A DNA stretch of 64,000 nucleotides from Phyllostachys edulis (lineage: Eukaryota; Streptophyta; Magnoliopsida; Poales; Poaceae). The notes under the pieces are model-generated. The model saw only the letters and a list, made by a program, of their open reading frames with translations. It had not been told where the DNA came from and did not search any database. Location of the stretch: NCBI GenBank assembly GCA_036346405.1, contig CM070566.1, positions 50,719,268 to 50,783,267 on the forward strand. The letters run 5' to 3'. Within the stretch, counting starts at the first letter, position 1. Every line of letters starts with the position of its first letter. This document shows, piece after piece, positions 1 through 11,666 of this stretch. A program made the position numbers and the translations under genes.

Positions 1-346
1 CGATGCAAATTGTATTCCACGTCCACCATTCAAATTTTGTATATATTTTACCTTTTTTTTCTCTACCTATGTTGCACTGTATGAATGGTACAAAAAATAC
101 TTTATTTTATTTTGCTCATAGAACTTCTTTAGTTTCCAATTAAAAAATTAAGTGTCCTATTCTCTATTTGTTTGCGCTGTTGCGACCATCACGATGAGTG
201 CAACGACTCAAAACTAATGTTGAATATCTTACATGACACATTTTACTTACAAATTTTGAAGCAATATGTGACGTACATACGCCATATCAATACCAGCATA
301 CAGAGAATATATGTACTAAAAATCGTATATATGTGTTTCTTAGGTG
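1..346. other. AT-rich flank without a recognisable gene
   Basis: AT-rich sequence with no open reading frame showing recognisable protein similarity. It forms the left flank of the CACTA terminus at 347. The only frames are short and of random character. Confidence 0.5.
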
Positions 347-768
347 CACTACCAGAATCTGTTATTTTCCCGAGTGCCCAAAACACTCGGGAAAGGCTCT
401 AAAACACTCGGGACACGAATTCCTGAAGGTCGGCCGTCGGGAAAAACCACTCGGGAGCTTTATGTCGGGAAAAAACTGGTTTCCCGAGTGTTCCCAAGAG
501 TTACACTCGGGAAAAATAAATTTCCCGAGTGTTATGACTTATACTCGGGAAACACACAACACTCGGGAGAACAGTTCGCACGACGGATTCACCCACCGTA
601 ACAGAATATTTTCCCGAGTGTATTTCAGCCAAGGACACTCGGGAAAGTAGTAAATTTTCCCGAGTGTATATCAACGACACTCGGGAAATCTAGCCAAGTG
701 GCAATCCAGTGCACATGCGTACTTGTGATGTGATTTTCCCGAGTGTATGTCAAATAAACACTCGGGAA
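347..768 (+). mobile_element. CACTA transposon terminus with CACTCGGG subterminal repeats
   Basis: The terminus begins CACTACCAGAA, which is the terminal inverted repeat signature of plant En/Spm (CACTA) elements. It is followed by roughly fifteen copies of CCCGAGTG or its complement CACTCGGG in both orientations over 420 bp. Such arrays are the binding sites for the TNPA-type transposase subunit in this superfamily. The matching opposite terminus is not in the window. The CACTA end at 11666 has a different TIR and a different repeat, so it is not the partner. Family assignment is secure; the boundary of the subterminal block is approximate. Confidence 0.85.
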
Positions 769-1787
769 TTACCCAAACAACATATAAATCAATTTTATAC
801 ATTACAGAGCTCAGGCTGACATGAAACTCGATCGGCAATCAAACAAACCATACATTCCAGAGCAAGAAAAATACCACCGATTAGCCACAAATCATTACAT
901 ATATAGATTCGATAACGTTAACATAATATCCAAGTTCACAATACAACATTCACATATATAGATCGGACATCCACAACATATTCGAGTTCAAATTCAGATA
1001 TATACATGAAAAGAGAGACAGAGAGAGTAAACTTTAACCGCCAAAACCCACAACATAAAAATGTCGTTCCAAAAGACGACAACCCATTGTATGGCATGTC
1101 AGCTTGCACGACAATTGTGTTTCCAGGAATGCATCTTTCATCAGGTCCGGACTGCAGTAGTGGAAAGGTGTATCACTAGAATGGGAAGATGCAGTGGGAA
1201 GATATGTACTGAACTAGAATATGAAAACTTGAACTAACAAAAGTTAGGCAAGGTATTTGACATCTCCATAGAGAACTTACGGTAATAACAAATCTGTCGG
1301 TTGTAGGCTCTGGTCCAATATGAGCACCTACAGAAATAACATTACATATATTTTTAAATATATTCAAGAAATCACTGTAGGGTTTCAAGCTCACACATGC
1401 TAATTATATGGAAATCCAAAAAAGCATGTAATTCAATCCAAAACTGTGAGGAACCAAAAAAATAAGTGTCATGAGTCATGACTATCAGAATCAAAATATG
1501 CATCTTCCAAGAATCATCATTCATGGAAATTTAATGAACTTCCTAAAATTTGATAGACATCTATTGTGTCATCAAAAGAAACCAGATCATTTCATAAACT
1601 TAATCTCCATTATGTGTTTCAAGAACCATAGATCTACCAATACCCGAAAGCAATTCGTATAAACAGCTATACCAAGTTATGCAACCTCCATGAAATCACT
1701 GTCGATTTGACATAATTAAACCAATTCAAGAACCATAGATCTACCAATACCATTTGGTGGTGCAGTTCAACCGCAAATTAAGAAAGT
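769..1787. other. Unassigned AT-rich segment, probably CACTA interior
   Basis: No coding similarity is seen. A 26-bp direct repeat (TCAAGAACCATAGATCTACC followed by AATACC) occurs near 1619 and again near 1726. The segment lies between a CACTA terminus and a truncated gypsy pol, so it is probably CACTA interior or the remains of an insertion junction. Confidence 0.4.
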
Positions 1788-3000
1788 TAATTACCAAAGA
1801 AGCTCATGACTCTCCGTTCTCTATACATCCCGGAAGCACCAAGATATACCAAGACCTGAAAAGGAGGTTCTGGTGGAGTCAAATGAAGCAGCAAATTGCG
1901 CAGTATGTTGCCGAGTGCGATATTTGTTAGAGGGTCAAGGCTGAGCATTTGAAACCAGTGGGTATGCTCCAACCCCTACCTATTCCCAAGTGGAAATGAG
2001 AAGAAGTCAGGATGGACTTCATCACCAGACTTCCGAGGACTCAAACTGTGTCCGATTCTATATGGGTGATCGTGGATCGATTGATGAAGGTTGCTCATTT
2101 CATTTCCTTCAAAACCACCTACACTGGGGTCAAGCTAGCAGAGCTTTACATCTTAAGGATCGTCTGTCTCCACGGTCAGATCACATCCTACTTTTGGAAG
2201 TGTCTCCATCAAGCAATGGGGACCGATATGTCTTTTAGCACCGCATGCCACCCTCAAACAGGAGGACAGACTGAGAGGGTAAATCAAATATTGGAATATC
2301 TTCTCCGAGTGTGTGTGCTGTCCTATAGCAAGAATTGGAAAAAGTGCTTGCCGTTTGCGAAGTTCTCCTACAACAATAGCTTCCAATCAAGCACAAATGT
2401 CACCCTTAGAGGCGCTGTATGGAAGAGCTTGTAGGACACCCTTGAACTGGTCCAAAACCGGGAGAGACCATTCTAAGGTCCAACCTTGGTGGAGGATGCC
2501 GAAAAGCAAGTTCGTGTCATTCGTGAGCGACTTCGGACAGCTCAATCTCGTCAGAAGTCGTATGCCGACTGTCATCGTTGCGAATTGAGTTTTGAGGTGG
2601 ATGATCATGTTTACCTTAAAGTCCTTCCGATGAAAGGAACGAATCGTTTCCAAGTCAAAGGCAAATTGGCACCTCGCTACATCGGACCATTCCAGATTCT
2701 AGTGAAACTGGGGATCAGTGGCCTATTAAGTGGAGTTGCCGCCATCACTTTATGTGCATGACGTGTTCCATGTTTCACAACTGAAGAAGTGTCTTCGCCT
2801 CCCAACCGAAGCAACTGAGTTGGAAGAACTTGACTTGCAACCCGATCTTTCTTATCGTGAGTACCCGACTCGCATTCTTGAAGAAACGGAGCGCAAGATA
2901 AGGAATCGTAACATCAAATTCATAAAGGTTAAGTGGAGCAACCATACTTAAGATGAAGCAACTTGGGAGCGTGAAGACCAAATGCGAACCAAATATCCAG
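1788..3000 (+). pseudogene. Ty3/gypsy pol remnant: integrase and chromodomain
   Basis: Frame-shifted remains of the C-terminal part of a chromovirus polyprotein, which would integrate element cDNA. In order are the zinc-binding region (YVAECDIC, about 1905-1930), the integrase core (DFITRLPRTQ ... VIVDRLMKVAHF near 2012-2105; FSTACHPQTGGQTERVNQ near 2233-2290), the C-terminal GKLAPRYIGPFQI block (about 2660-2700), HDVFHVSQLKKCLRLPT (about 2758-2810) and a chromodomain (IKFIKVKWSNHT, stop, DEATWERED, about 2913-2975). The segment around the second catalytic Asp is deleted. At least three frameshifts and one in-frame TAA break it. Gag, protease, RT and RNase H are absent, so the element is 5' truncated. 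Confidence 0.85.
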
Positions 3001-3211
3001 ATCTTTTTCCTTCTGCTTGAAGTGTCTTCGAATCAAGAAAGGAAAGGTTAAACAAAGCAATAGAAAGAAAAATATAATAGCCATTCCTTGTATCCTTGTT
3101 AGGATATCTTAGCACTATCTTGAAGTAAATCAAGACAACAGATGTTGCACCTTCTTTGAGAACCTTCCTGTTTCGCTTCCGACCTACCTAGATCTCGAGG
3201 ACGAGATCTTT

Positions 3212-3228
3212 TGTAGGGGGGGAGGTTT
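3212..3228 (+). other. Polypurine tract before the 3' LTR
   Basis: A G-rich run (TTGTAGGGGGGGAGG) directly before TGTCACATCCCC. This is the usual plus-strand primer for gypsy reverse transcription and fixes the LTR start at 3229. Confidence 0.75.
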
Positions 3229-6200
3229 TGTCACATCCCCAAGTTAATTAATGATAATTAGTATGCATCTTATCAGCATGCATCATGTTTTTGAAACTTT
3301 TGCATAAAGTATTGCACTTGGAAAATCTTATACAAAGGTTAAACCTACACCTTAAATTGAAATCCCAAAGAAAAACTGAAACCAATGCTATTGAAGTTCA
3401 TCTAGAAATAATTTATTTAAATACTAAATTAATTATCAAGTATAACTATAATTTTCCCAAATTTATGGGACTAGTTTCAACCCTCATAAAATTCAAACAC
3501 ATTACAATAGCTTATTCTAGGTTTGAATTTAAACTTTACAAATTAAATCATGAACATTAAGTTTTCAAATTTTATCTGAGCACTAGACCTTCCGAGGAAC
3601 ACCTTTGATTTATTTCAGATTTTTAGGAATTTATTTGCTATATTTGGTAGCTCAGTCAAACTAGAATCTAATGAAACTCTAATCTGTCAAACCCTAGTAC
3701 TGTTCCTCGGACTCGAGCCGGACTCTGACTCGAACCCAACAGTCTTAACTCGGTTTGACTACACTGCCTAGCTGCACCGCGCCGCTCCCGTGCCGCTGAC
3801 CGCTGGGCCCTACTCGTTAGGTCTGGTTTCAACCTCACACTGGTGCCTTCGTAGCAACACCGCGCCACGTCGTGGCCGCGCTCTGCTCTTGCCCCAGTCA
3901 CGGCGTGAATCCACCGCCACTTCGGACCACTCCTGGAGCTTCACTACGTAATGCCGCTCTCATCTCGGATATCGCCTGAGGATAATACCTCTCCTTGCCC
4001 TCCATTTTTGCTCACTTCTCCTCTCAGTGCTGAGGAGGAGGAAGCTCCCTTGAGCTCATTTCTCTGGTAAGCTTCTCACCTCTAGTTTCCTTAGCTCCTA
4101 CTTTGCATGCCGTTCCCATTTTGGCTAATGCGAGCTCTTGATTCTTTGTGTAGTGCTTGTAACCTCGTCGTGCCATTCTCAGTTCCAGAGCGTGCACCAA
4201 AGGTCTTCGTCACGCCAATTTCACCTCGGTGAGCTCCTTTCCATTTCTTTGCACATCACTTCGTGTGCTAGGCTATAAGGAGTAAAACCCCTCTTTTAAT
4301 TCCACAAATGGTTTAACAGGATTATTGGATCTTGAAGTTTTACATTTTCTGGCCAACTTTACCTCTTTCGTCTCCATCTCCAGCACTATGCATTTCCTTT
4401 CAATTCCTTCTTGTCACACCATCTGGGGAGTATGCTTAACCTATTCCGATCACTCACTTCCTTGGATTTTGCCTAGGGTTTTGTCTCCACGTGGAGCTCA
4501 CATCACCGCTGCTAGGTCATCGTTGCTGGCAAACCGTAGAGCTCCCCCGACCTCTCCTTAACATTGGCGAGTTTCAGTGGACCTCACAATAGCTCATGCA
4601 TGCACTAATTTTCATTTTGCCTCGTCAAAATGGCACTTGCACAAGCGGCCGTAAGGTAGCTACCGCTCACCGTCGACTAGCCACCGGTACGGGCCACCTC
4701 AGCCACCGCCACCACCTCTATTAGGTGTGCAATACTGTTAGGAACTCATCCATGCCTTTTGTTCGCGCTGCCGTGGCCGGAATCACCGGCAGAGCTCCAG
4801 CGAAGCCAGAGCTTCCTTGTTGGAACGTCCAACAAGGACTGTAGCAAAGCCATTAGGGCTAAGATCAATCATTAACCCTTAATGACAGGTGGACCCGGGA
4901 ATTGAAGTGGTTTAGCTCACGGAGGCGTGCACTGGTGGACTAGTACGTGTGGATCGGTCCACGCGTTGTTTCGTGAACCATGTCACTGACGGATGGGGCC
5001 CACATGTCAGCGCGAAGTTAAATCGGAAAATTAAATGAAAAGTGTATTGTTCATCAGACCCCACTCATCAGCGGCATAGGCTAGCACAGCACCCGGTAAG
5101 AAAAGTGATAACTGCGTTGGAAAATCCGAAAATGAATTATTTGCACACTGAAAAATCTATTAACTTCAAAAATCCATAAATGAGTGAAACCAGTGTTGGT
5201 AATTTTCATTTTTAATGAAATTTATTATAAAATTAGTTTCAAACATGTCACAATCCCAGAAGATCTACTTTGTCGAAAGTGATCTAAAGTGGATTTATTT
5301 TTGAACTAGAAAATGCTATTAACTTTGAAAATTCATAACTAATTCATAAAAACTCCATATGAGATGAACCCAGATATTTTGGACTTATAATATTATTCTC
5401 CATATACCTATGTAATCCTTTGCCTCCCCGCTACTCTGCAAATTTTACCCAAATAATTAAAATTGGTGAATAGTAACCGATTTGAATTAAAATTGGATTT
5501 TCCTGAAAAGTGATATTCAAACTACCATAACTCTCACATACTAAATCCAAATGGAATAATTATTTCACCTAAATTCATCTAAAATCATGATCTAGCCACT
5601 GTATAAAAATCATGCATTTTTGAGCAATTTTATTTTTGTGGTATTTCTCGATGTTTATCGATATCTTTATTCTTTAGAGACCGAAGCGATCAACGTAGAA
5701 TCAATCGCAACCGTGAGTGAGCAACTGAACTTCCAGAAAGGCAAGCATCATTTTAACTTTCTTTTTGCATCATATTTGATCCCAGTTTTGATTAGTTGTG
5801 CAATGATAATTGCTTGCATGCTATATTTTGCTATGTCGATATTTTCGTGATGTGTAGATAGTTATATCCTATTCTTGAGGTTATCCTTGAATTATTCCAG
5901 TACCTACATGCCTAAGTTATGTTGTGTGAAATATATATCTTATGGGATTGCTAAGCCATGCAAGTCTAGTTGCGATAGATCGATTATCGGGAATAACCCG
6001 TCAATCCTAGGAGACATTAAACTTTCTTATCTTCTTTTTATTCCAGATCTTCGTATCTGTTGTTCAAGTTAAAATTTATTATTTCAAAAGAGTTTTGGGT
6101 CTGGAAAAGTGGTTGCTAGTGTGGATGCTGTTATGCACGAGACTCGGGTTTTATGGTTGTCTTGTCCAGACCAACAAGGACCAAACTTTGGTGATGTCGT

Positions 6201-7130
6201 TAATTCAAGTAAAACTCGTGCTATCACACGCAGGATATGGGTACCGTTTGGTCAAGTAAGGGGAAGGTTTCATTGGATTAGACCGCAGGTGGTGTGAGGA
6301 CATAGAGACCGTAAAATCCTATGTTCCTTAGGAACGTAGTGTAATATATACTGCGGAAAATGAGCACGATTACTTACGTTGAGGAAAAACCAACATAATA
6401 ACTACCTTACACTGGCCCCTCCGACACAACGTGCGTGCTTGCTTAGCATTTGCTATATGCTTATGTACTAAGTTGGGGTTCATCTCACATGGGTGGTCTA
6501 TCTCAATGGGATTTTCTTGCTGAAAAATACCGAATCTCGATTTTCCTGGCCGACATACCTAAGGAAGTGTGTCATTATCCGGAGGCTTATGGGCTAATCG
6601 AGTCATGTGGGTAAAGTAATACACCTCTGTAGAGATAAATCTATTCGAATAGCTGTGTCCGCGGTTATGGACGACTGCTTGAATTTGGGAGTCATTATTG
6701 TTAGACTTTGAATTAAAATTGATATGGTTACAACTTGGTATCGCCATGAATGGGTGGGTATTCATGCATGTTAGTTATCAAAGTGGATAGCCACTTTGGT
6801 ACTTGTTGATTTTCAAATGTTTACAATTATATATCTATGTCACTTGATTACCTTTTGCTTAAAAACTTGTTTACAAAATGGCACTAGGATGTATAGGATG
6901 AACATGTTGCGTTTTCTGCAAAACTTAGCCACTATTGCCATCCTTTGAATAACCTCTAAGCATAAATAATTTTTTCTTTGTGTAAGACTTGCGAGTACAT
7001 TTGTACTTAACCCGGTTATTGCAAATTTAGGTGAAGAAGATTTTTCGCCAGACGAGCTCGTTAGCGCCGATTTAGGTGACATTAACGAGTAGTGCTATTA
7101 TTTAACTCGTAGTCGGTTGCCATGGGTTTT
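3229..7130 (+). mobile_element. Long gypsy 3' LTR, right end lost
   Basis: The LTR starts TGTCACATCCCC after the polypurine tract. About 3.9 kb is recognisable. The segments 6300-6770 and 6960-7115 match, in reverse complement, the minus-strand LTR near 22270-22740 and 21900-22050. It holds the landmarks shared by the other long LTRs here: a candidate internal exon (5678-5740), the palindrome CTATTCGAATAG (6641-6652), a GAGTAC/GTACTT motif (6993) and a terminal acidic exon (7031-7092). Similarity to the other copy stops near 7130, so the LTR end is deleted or replaced and no TSD can be given. Confidence 0.75.
5678..7092 (+). other. LTR-embedded candidate two-exon acidic micro-ORF (copy 1)
   Basis: Candidate exon 5678-5740 (63 nt) follows TATTCTTTAG and ends AAAG/GCAAGC, a GC-type donor. 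Candidate terminal exon 7031-7092 (62 nt) follows GCAAATTTAG and ends in TAG. Splicing them keeps one frame: the first exon ends SEQLNFQK, then the joined codon G, then EEDFSPDELVSADLGDINE and stop. The tail is strongly acidic. The intron is about 1.29 kb. Function is unknown, and no start codon or upstream exon has been identified. The evidence is the conservation of splice signals and phase with the other LTRs in this window. Confidence 0.45.
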
Positions 7131-7881
7131 ACTTGATTCTATTTTGTTTCTATGTCTTCATGAAAGGCTAGTCTTCTGTACATGAAGCATTAAACCTTTG
7201 CTTAGCATTTCCTTAGAGAAGCTGGTGGATTAAGGAGTGTTAGGAGTGTTAGAATAGGAGCTAACTCAATGCCTGAATTCAGCTAGCTAGCTCACTCCTT
7301 GGGCATTCATCCTAAACATTCAGATGAAACACAGCCTACTTCGTCGATCCTGACACACTTGAGTGTACCTTTGCTTCATGCCAATCCTCCACGGCATGAA
7401 GCAAATGGTACACTCCAGTGTGTCGGGCTCGATGAAGTAGGCTCGGGCAAAGATAGGCTCGGGCAAAAGATTCGTATCACTAGTTTCTATCTATACAAAG
7501 ATCACAAGAGATTGTTATACATGTGGTTGTTATGTCAGTCTAGTTAAGCATTGGATAGAGCTCAAAATCTGAATTTTAGTGTTCTTATCCAATTTATTCA
7601 TATACATGTGGTACATGTTTTGCATTTCAATCAATTTAAATGACTTGAATGATTTACATTTGATTATGTTAATTTGGTCATTTAAATGCCGTTGGATTAA
7701 TGCTTTATTGTTTCATATTTATGCTGCAATTAATTATGATTAATGTTTGCTAATATTGCACATGTTGAGCATATTATTCAGTTTAAATGACATGGAGATA
7801 CATCATATGTATATGTTAATTTGGGACACTTGCAATCCATTTTATTGCATATGTAACATATATAGATAGTGAGTAAGCGAG
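7131..7881. other. Junction region between gypsy LTR and CACTA gene block
   Basis: AT-rich sequence without coding similarity. It contains the near-perfect inverted repeat at 7334-7442. Tract 7560-7880 looks like intron or spacer of the following CACTA gene block. Confidence 0.4.
7334..7442. repeat. Long near-perfect hairpin, 49/50-nt arms
   Basis: The left arm (7334-7382) starts GCCTACTTCGTCGATCC and the right arm (7393-7442) ends GGGCTCGATGAAGTAGGC. They pair along their whole length with a few mismatches around a 10-nt loop. Transcribed, this would fold like a microRNA precursor, but it could equally be a small MITE. I do not recognise either arm as a known plant miRNA. Confidence 0.75.
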
Positions 7882-8649
7882 ATGGCAGAGGCACCGTCGT
7901 CGCCGCCGTCACCGACAGCGCAGATGGCAGAGGCACCGTCTTCGCTGCCAGCACCGACGAGGCCGCTGTCACCGACGCCGCCTAATGCGTCATGCTGCCC
8001 GTCGACGATAATGACACGAAAGCGAGATGGCAGAGGAAGATCGCAAATGCCTATGGGCCGACTGGTCATCACGGAGGTCAGTGACTTTGGGGTCCCTCTG
8101 AGTCTCAAGAGATCAGCGGCGAGATTCCGGACCATCTGCGGGATAATTGCAAGGGAACGGGTCCCCATCACCACACCAAGGTGGAAGGATTTGACGAAAG
8201 AAGCGAGAGGCGCGCTGTGGGCAGAACTTTCAAGCAAGTTCACTATCCCAGAAGCAGACATGGCACGCGTGCAACGGACGGCGATGCTCACGATGGATAA
8301 ATCGTGGAGGACCTTCAAGAGCATTCTTATCATGAAGTACGTGAACACGGGTCAGACGCCCTTCGCGAAGTATGGATTCTTGACGCGGGAAGCATGGGAC
8401 GCCTTTGTGGCTATGAAGATGACGGCTGAATTTAAGGAGAAAAGTGCAGCGCACAAAGCTCTCCAGACATGAAACACTCACCCGCACAGACTCGGCACTG
8501 CTGGGTATGCGGGTAAATACGAGAAATGGGTGGCGGCGGAGGAGAATGCGTTTCCTGATGTCAGAGACCCGCGATCCCTAAGCTGGTTAAAAGCGAGGGC
8601 AAAAGTCTCGTCTTCGGGCAGCATCTCAATCACAAACCCGGCAAACTAG
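7882..8649 (+). pseudogene. CACTA transposon protein, Transposase_24-type domain
   Basis: This resembles the plant transposase family found next to TNP2 in En/Spm elements. The start codon at 7882 is followed by a low-complexity Ala/Pro/Ser leader carrying a 42-bp tandem duplication. The domain follows: RFRTICGIIARERVPITTPRW, then WAELSSKFTIP, then FLTREAWDAFV. An in-frame TGA at 8470-8472 interrupts it exactly where the family has Arg before NTHPHRLGTAGYAGK; CGA to TGA is a single transition. Downstream the frame continues WVAAEENAFPDVRDPRSLSWLK to a stop at about 8647. It is therefore a recently disabled or mis-called coding exon. Confidence 0.75.
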
Positions 8650-8749
8650 GAAGTGTCCCAACGTGTGGTAAATATGTCGAACTACCTAGTTGTTAATAAG
8701 TCCATAACTTCATAGTGTCTATAATAACATGATGACCTCTTGTAGTGTG

Positions 8750-9490
8750 AATTGACTGCCCAAGCTTCCAAAGGCTCCTTCCAAGCAGACAGGGAGAAGG
8801 ATAAACTATCTACGTCCCTGGGAAACAAGGAGCACCCGGGTCGCACGCGAGGCCTTGGGGGTTAACGTACCTTGGAGTTATGGATTCGCAGACGACTACG
8901 GCACGTATAGGAGTAGGAAGAGATCCAAGGCCGAGCACGATGACCAGTTGGTACAGATGATTACTGCAAAATTTGAAGGAAAGCTAGCAGCATTGCAGGA
9001 TCAAATGAATCAACTCTTGAGCCAGTCGCAAGCCACCCCTGTTAATTTGGGAGCCAGTCCTGCTCAACATCGGAGTAGCGTCGCGTCCACACATAATTCT
9101 GAACATGATGATGTCCAATTACTGATAGACAACATCAAGGTAATGTACATCTATGGAATGCACCAAAGATAGACCTATAGGACGCCTTAGCTAATTGCGT
9201 ATCGTTTTGTAAAGGGCGACGCCCTGCAAGCTCCAAGTGAGGATGGATGGGTCCCTTTCTATTGAGGCTGCGCGGGGGATGGTGTATCCATACCAGGAAG
9301 AGGCGGTCTGAAGACGGTGCCACCGGCGCAGGTTACGCCAGGGTCGAGGTGGATATGGTACATGGCAATTTCGTGGCCGTCCCGCTGAAGATTTGCCCGA
9401 ACGAAGAAATCAGAACACTAGGGGATGTTGTGCACACTTTTATCCGGTGGCCCAAGAAGGACATCGCCCTGGACCCAGCAGTGTCGTGAT
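8750..9490 (+). pseudogene. CACTA transposon protein, middle conserved segments
   Basis: Exon-like blocks continue the same polypeptide. Block one (about 8750-9140) contains NKEHPGRTRGLGVNVPW and a glutamine-rich predicted coiled stretch (AALQDQMNQLLSQSQ). Block two (about 9210-9485) contains ARVEVDMVHGNFVAVPLKI and FIRWPKKDIALD, the segment that usually precedes the protease domain in CACTA second-ORF proteins. Block two is split over frames by indels. Splice boundaries are not resolved. Confidence 0.6.
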
Positions 9491-9649
9491 CTGGACACGA
9501 CCATTCCTCTCCAACAGAACCCTCGATGACTCCACCTCATGTTTCACCTTAGAAGGCCACCTCATCGGTTCCCGTGAAGAAGACGCCGAAGGAACAACAA
9601 AAGCGTGCCGCCGTATCGGTTCCCGAGTCGTCTCGCGGGAAGATGCTGC

Positions 9650-10917
9650 CAATTGTTAAGACCAAATCGAAATCAATGAACATTAATGTGCCTCCCAAGT
9701 CCGGGAAGCACGGACCGTCCAGGAATTACTCCATCGGGAAATCATTGTGCTCTGACACGGTATTACTCCACGCTAGATATGCTTGTTAGGCTTTGCATGC
9801 CTGGTACATGCAGAAGACCAAAAGGAAGGGGTGCGATACCGGAATCACCGTCGCATACAAGGATGAGCATTTCTTCAATGGGGTGGGCAACTTTGTCGTG
9901 GGCTTCGATGACTTATATGACCTATTCAACCTCGTTGGCCTCGACGCCTCGCTTCTACGATGTTGGACACTGTAAGTGCGTACAATCAAGTTCTGCATTC
10001 ATGTAATACCGATAATTATCAGAACACATTGCTTGTGTATAGATACATGTGGAAAAATGTCCAGGAATGGAACGAACCGGTGGGTTTCCTTGACCCACAT
10101 GTGGTATCTTTGCAAACCATCCAAGCAGACCCGTCCTTCGTCGAGAAATACATAGCGGCGGCATTGCTTCGTCAGATAGACAAGAAGTACATAGTGGTGC
10201 CCTACAACGAGGGGTAAGTGTCACTACTTGCTATACAAATTTTATTTGTACTTTATACGCAGCACGAACTTAGGTTTAATGACTATAGCGACATACATGA
10301 GTAGGTACCACTGGGTCCTTTTAGTCATTATACCAAAGAGGAACCATGTGATATACCTTGATTCCCTAATCCGCAACGACCACAAATTCAACATTCTGAA
10401 AGGAGCACTCGAGAGGTATACTCATTTCCTCCATACATAACTCTATTGTAGTCTTCATTCGTTTGAAATGGCCGAGGATAACTTTTTGGAATCATGTAGG
10501 TCGTTCATCGCCTATGTTGCCAACAAAGGATTATACAATGGAAAGAGCGCCGGACTAACACATAGGACTAAATTTCCGGTACGCTCTACAACACGATAAT
10601 CCTATATCATACTTCATAATAACGTGTCTCTAACTGACTATACCTATATATGTAATTCTTTTTTTGCAGTGCCGCCAGCAAAAAAATGATGAGTTATGTG
10701 CAATCTACGTTTGCTATCATATGCAGCAAATCCTTACAGCTAGGAAGAAGGATCCCGAGGTTTGTCAATCTCGAAATAATTATTTCCTAATTATAAATTT
10801 AAATATATATGCTTACCACTTTACTATTGCTAGCGACAGGGGTTGCATATAGAATTAGATGGACTCGTTGAGTAAGAGATCGCGGACATTCGAGGGAAGC
10901 TCTGCAGCTTTATCATT
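9650..10917 (+). pseudogene. CACTA-borne Ulp1-like (C48) cysteine protease domain
   Basis: Several exons encode the C-terminal protease-like domain often carried by plant CACTA elements. Landmarks in order are DLYDLFNLVGLDASLLRCW (about 9917-9972), a block ending KKYIVVPYNEG before GTAAGT (about 10010-10214), YHWVLLVIIPKRNHVIYLDS with the family's His and Asp (about 10305-10370), SFIAYVANKGLYN (about 10500-10545), NDELCAIYVCYHMQQIL carrying the Cys (10685-10737), and a final exon near 10843-10917. Introns have GT-AG borders such as CCG/GTACGC to TTTGCAG. In-frame stops, for example near 9789, suggest decay. The assignment rests on motif order. Confidence 0.7.
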
Positions 10918-11214
10918 TCAGATATCATTTCTGACAATGGAGACTTTCACTCTGTCGCCGACCCAAAGTTTCACCCACCTGCAAACAATTGACTCAATTG
11001 TAATCCAATTGTAACTATAGTGACAATACTTGAACAAATTCAATCTTTTGTAATTTATTTTGAGTAATGATCCATTTGAGTTGTCAACAATTGAATATCT
11101 GTGATGTATCTGTTTTTGTGCATGCTTGTTTTCAGAGGGCATGGCTAGCAATCCTGAGGCTAGCCAAAAAACAGCAAAAATGTAGTTAGGGTTATGAATT
11201 ATCATAGTCGGTTT
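10918..11214. other. CACTA 3' untranslated spacer
   Basis: AT-rich spacer between the protease exons and the subterminal repeat array. No gene is seen. Confidence 0.5.
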
Positions 11215-11666
11215 TTTGTTGAAACCGTTTGTGAAGGCTTTATCACAGACGGTTTCCACTAAAAAACCGTCGGTGATCAGCGAATATCACAGATGGTTAT
11301 ATGTAAGAACCGTCTGTGATCCGAGAATATCACAGACGGTTATATGTAAGAACCATCTGTGATACGTAGAAATGTCACAGACGGTTTGTAAATTAAACCG
11401 TCGGTGATATTTCCGTATCACAGACGGTACTTAAATAGAACCGCTCGTGATATTCTCGAATCACGAATGGTTTTAGTAGAAACCGCTCGATAATAGCCTT
11501 CCTGAGCGGTTTTAACAAAAAACCGTCTGTGATAGTGCGTATCACAGACGGTTTTGAATCGTCTGTGATAACTGTCTGTTATCATAGACCAACAAATATA
11601 GACGGTTTGGAAACCGTTTGTGATGACGGTTCCGAACCGTCTGTGATGAGGCTTCCTGTAGTAGTG
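11215..11666 (+). mobile_element. CACTA 3' terminus with TCACAGACGGTT subterminal repeats
   Basis: More than a dozen copies of TCACAGACGG or its complement CCGTCTGTGA lie in both orientations. The array ends CTTCCTGTAGTAGTG at 11666, the complement of CACTACTACAGGAAG, a CACTA TIR. The next three bases (CCC) would be the target duplication. The partner TIR is not found upstream, so the 5' part of the element with the TNP2 transposase has been lost or lies outside the window. The same repeat motif is used by the non-autonomous element at 16616-18036, which could be mobilised by this family. Confidence 0.85.

Noticed and set aside
347..11666. One CACTA element spanning both CACTA termini
   Set aside because: The two ends have different TIRs (CACTACCAGAA against CACTACTACAGGAA) and different subterminal repeats, so they belong to different elements.
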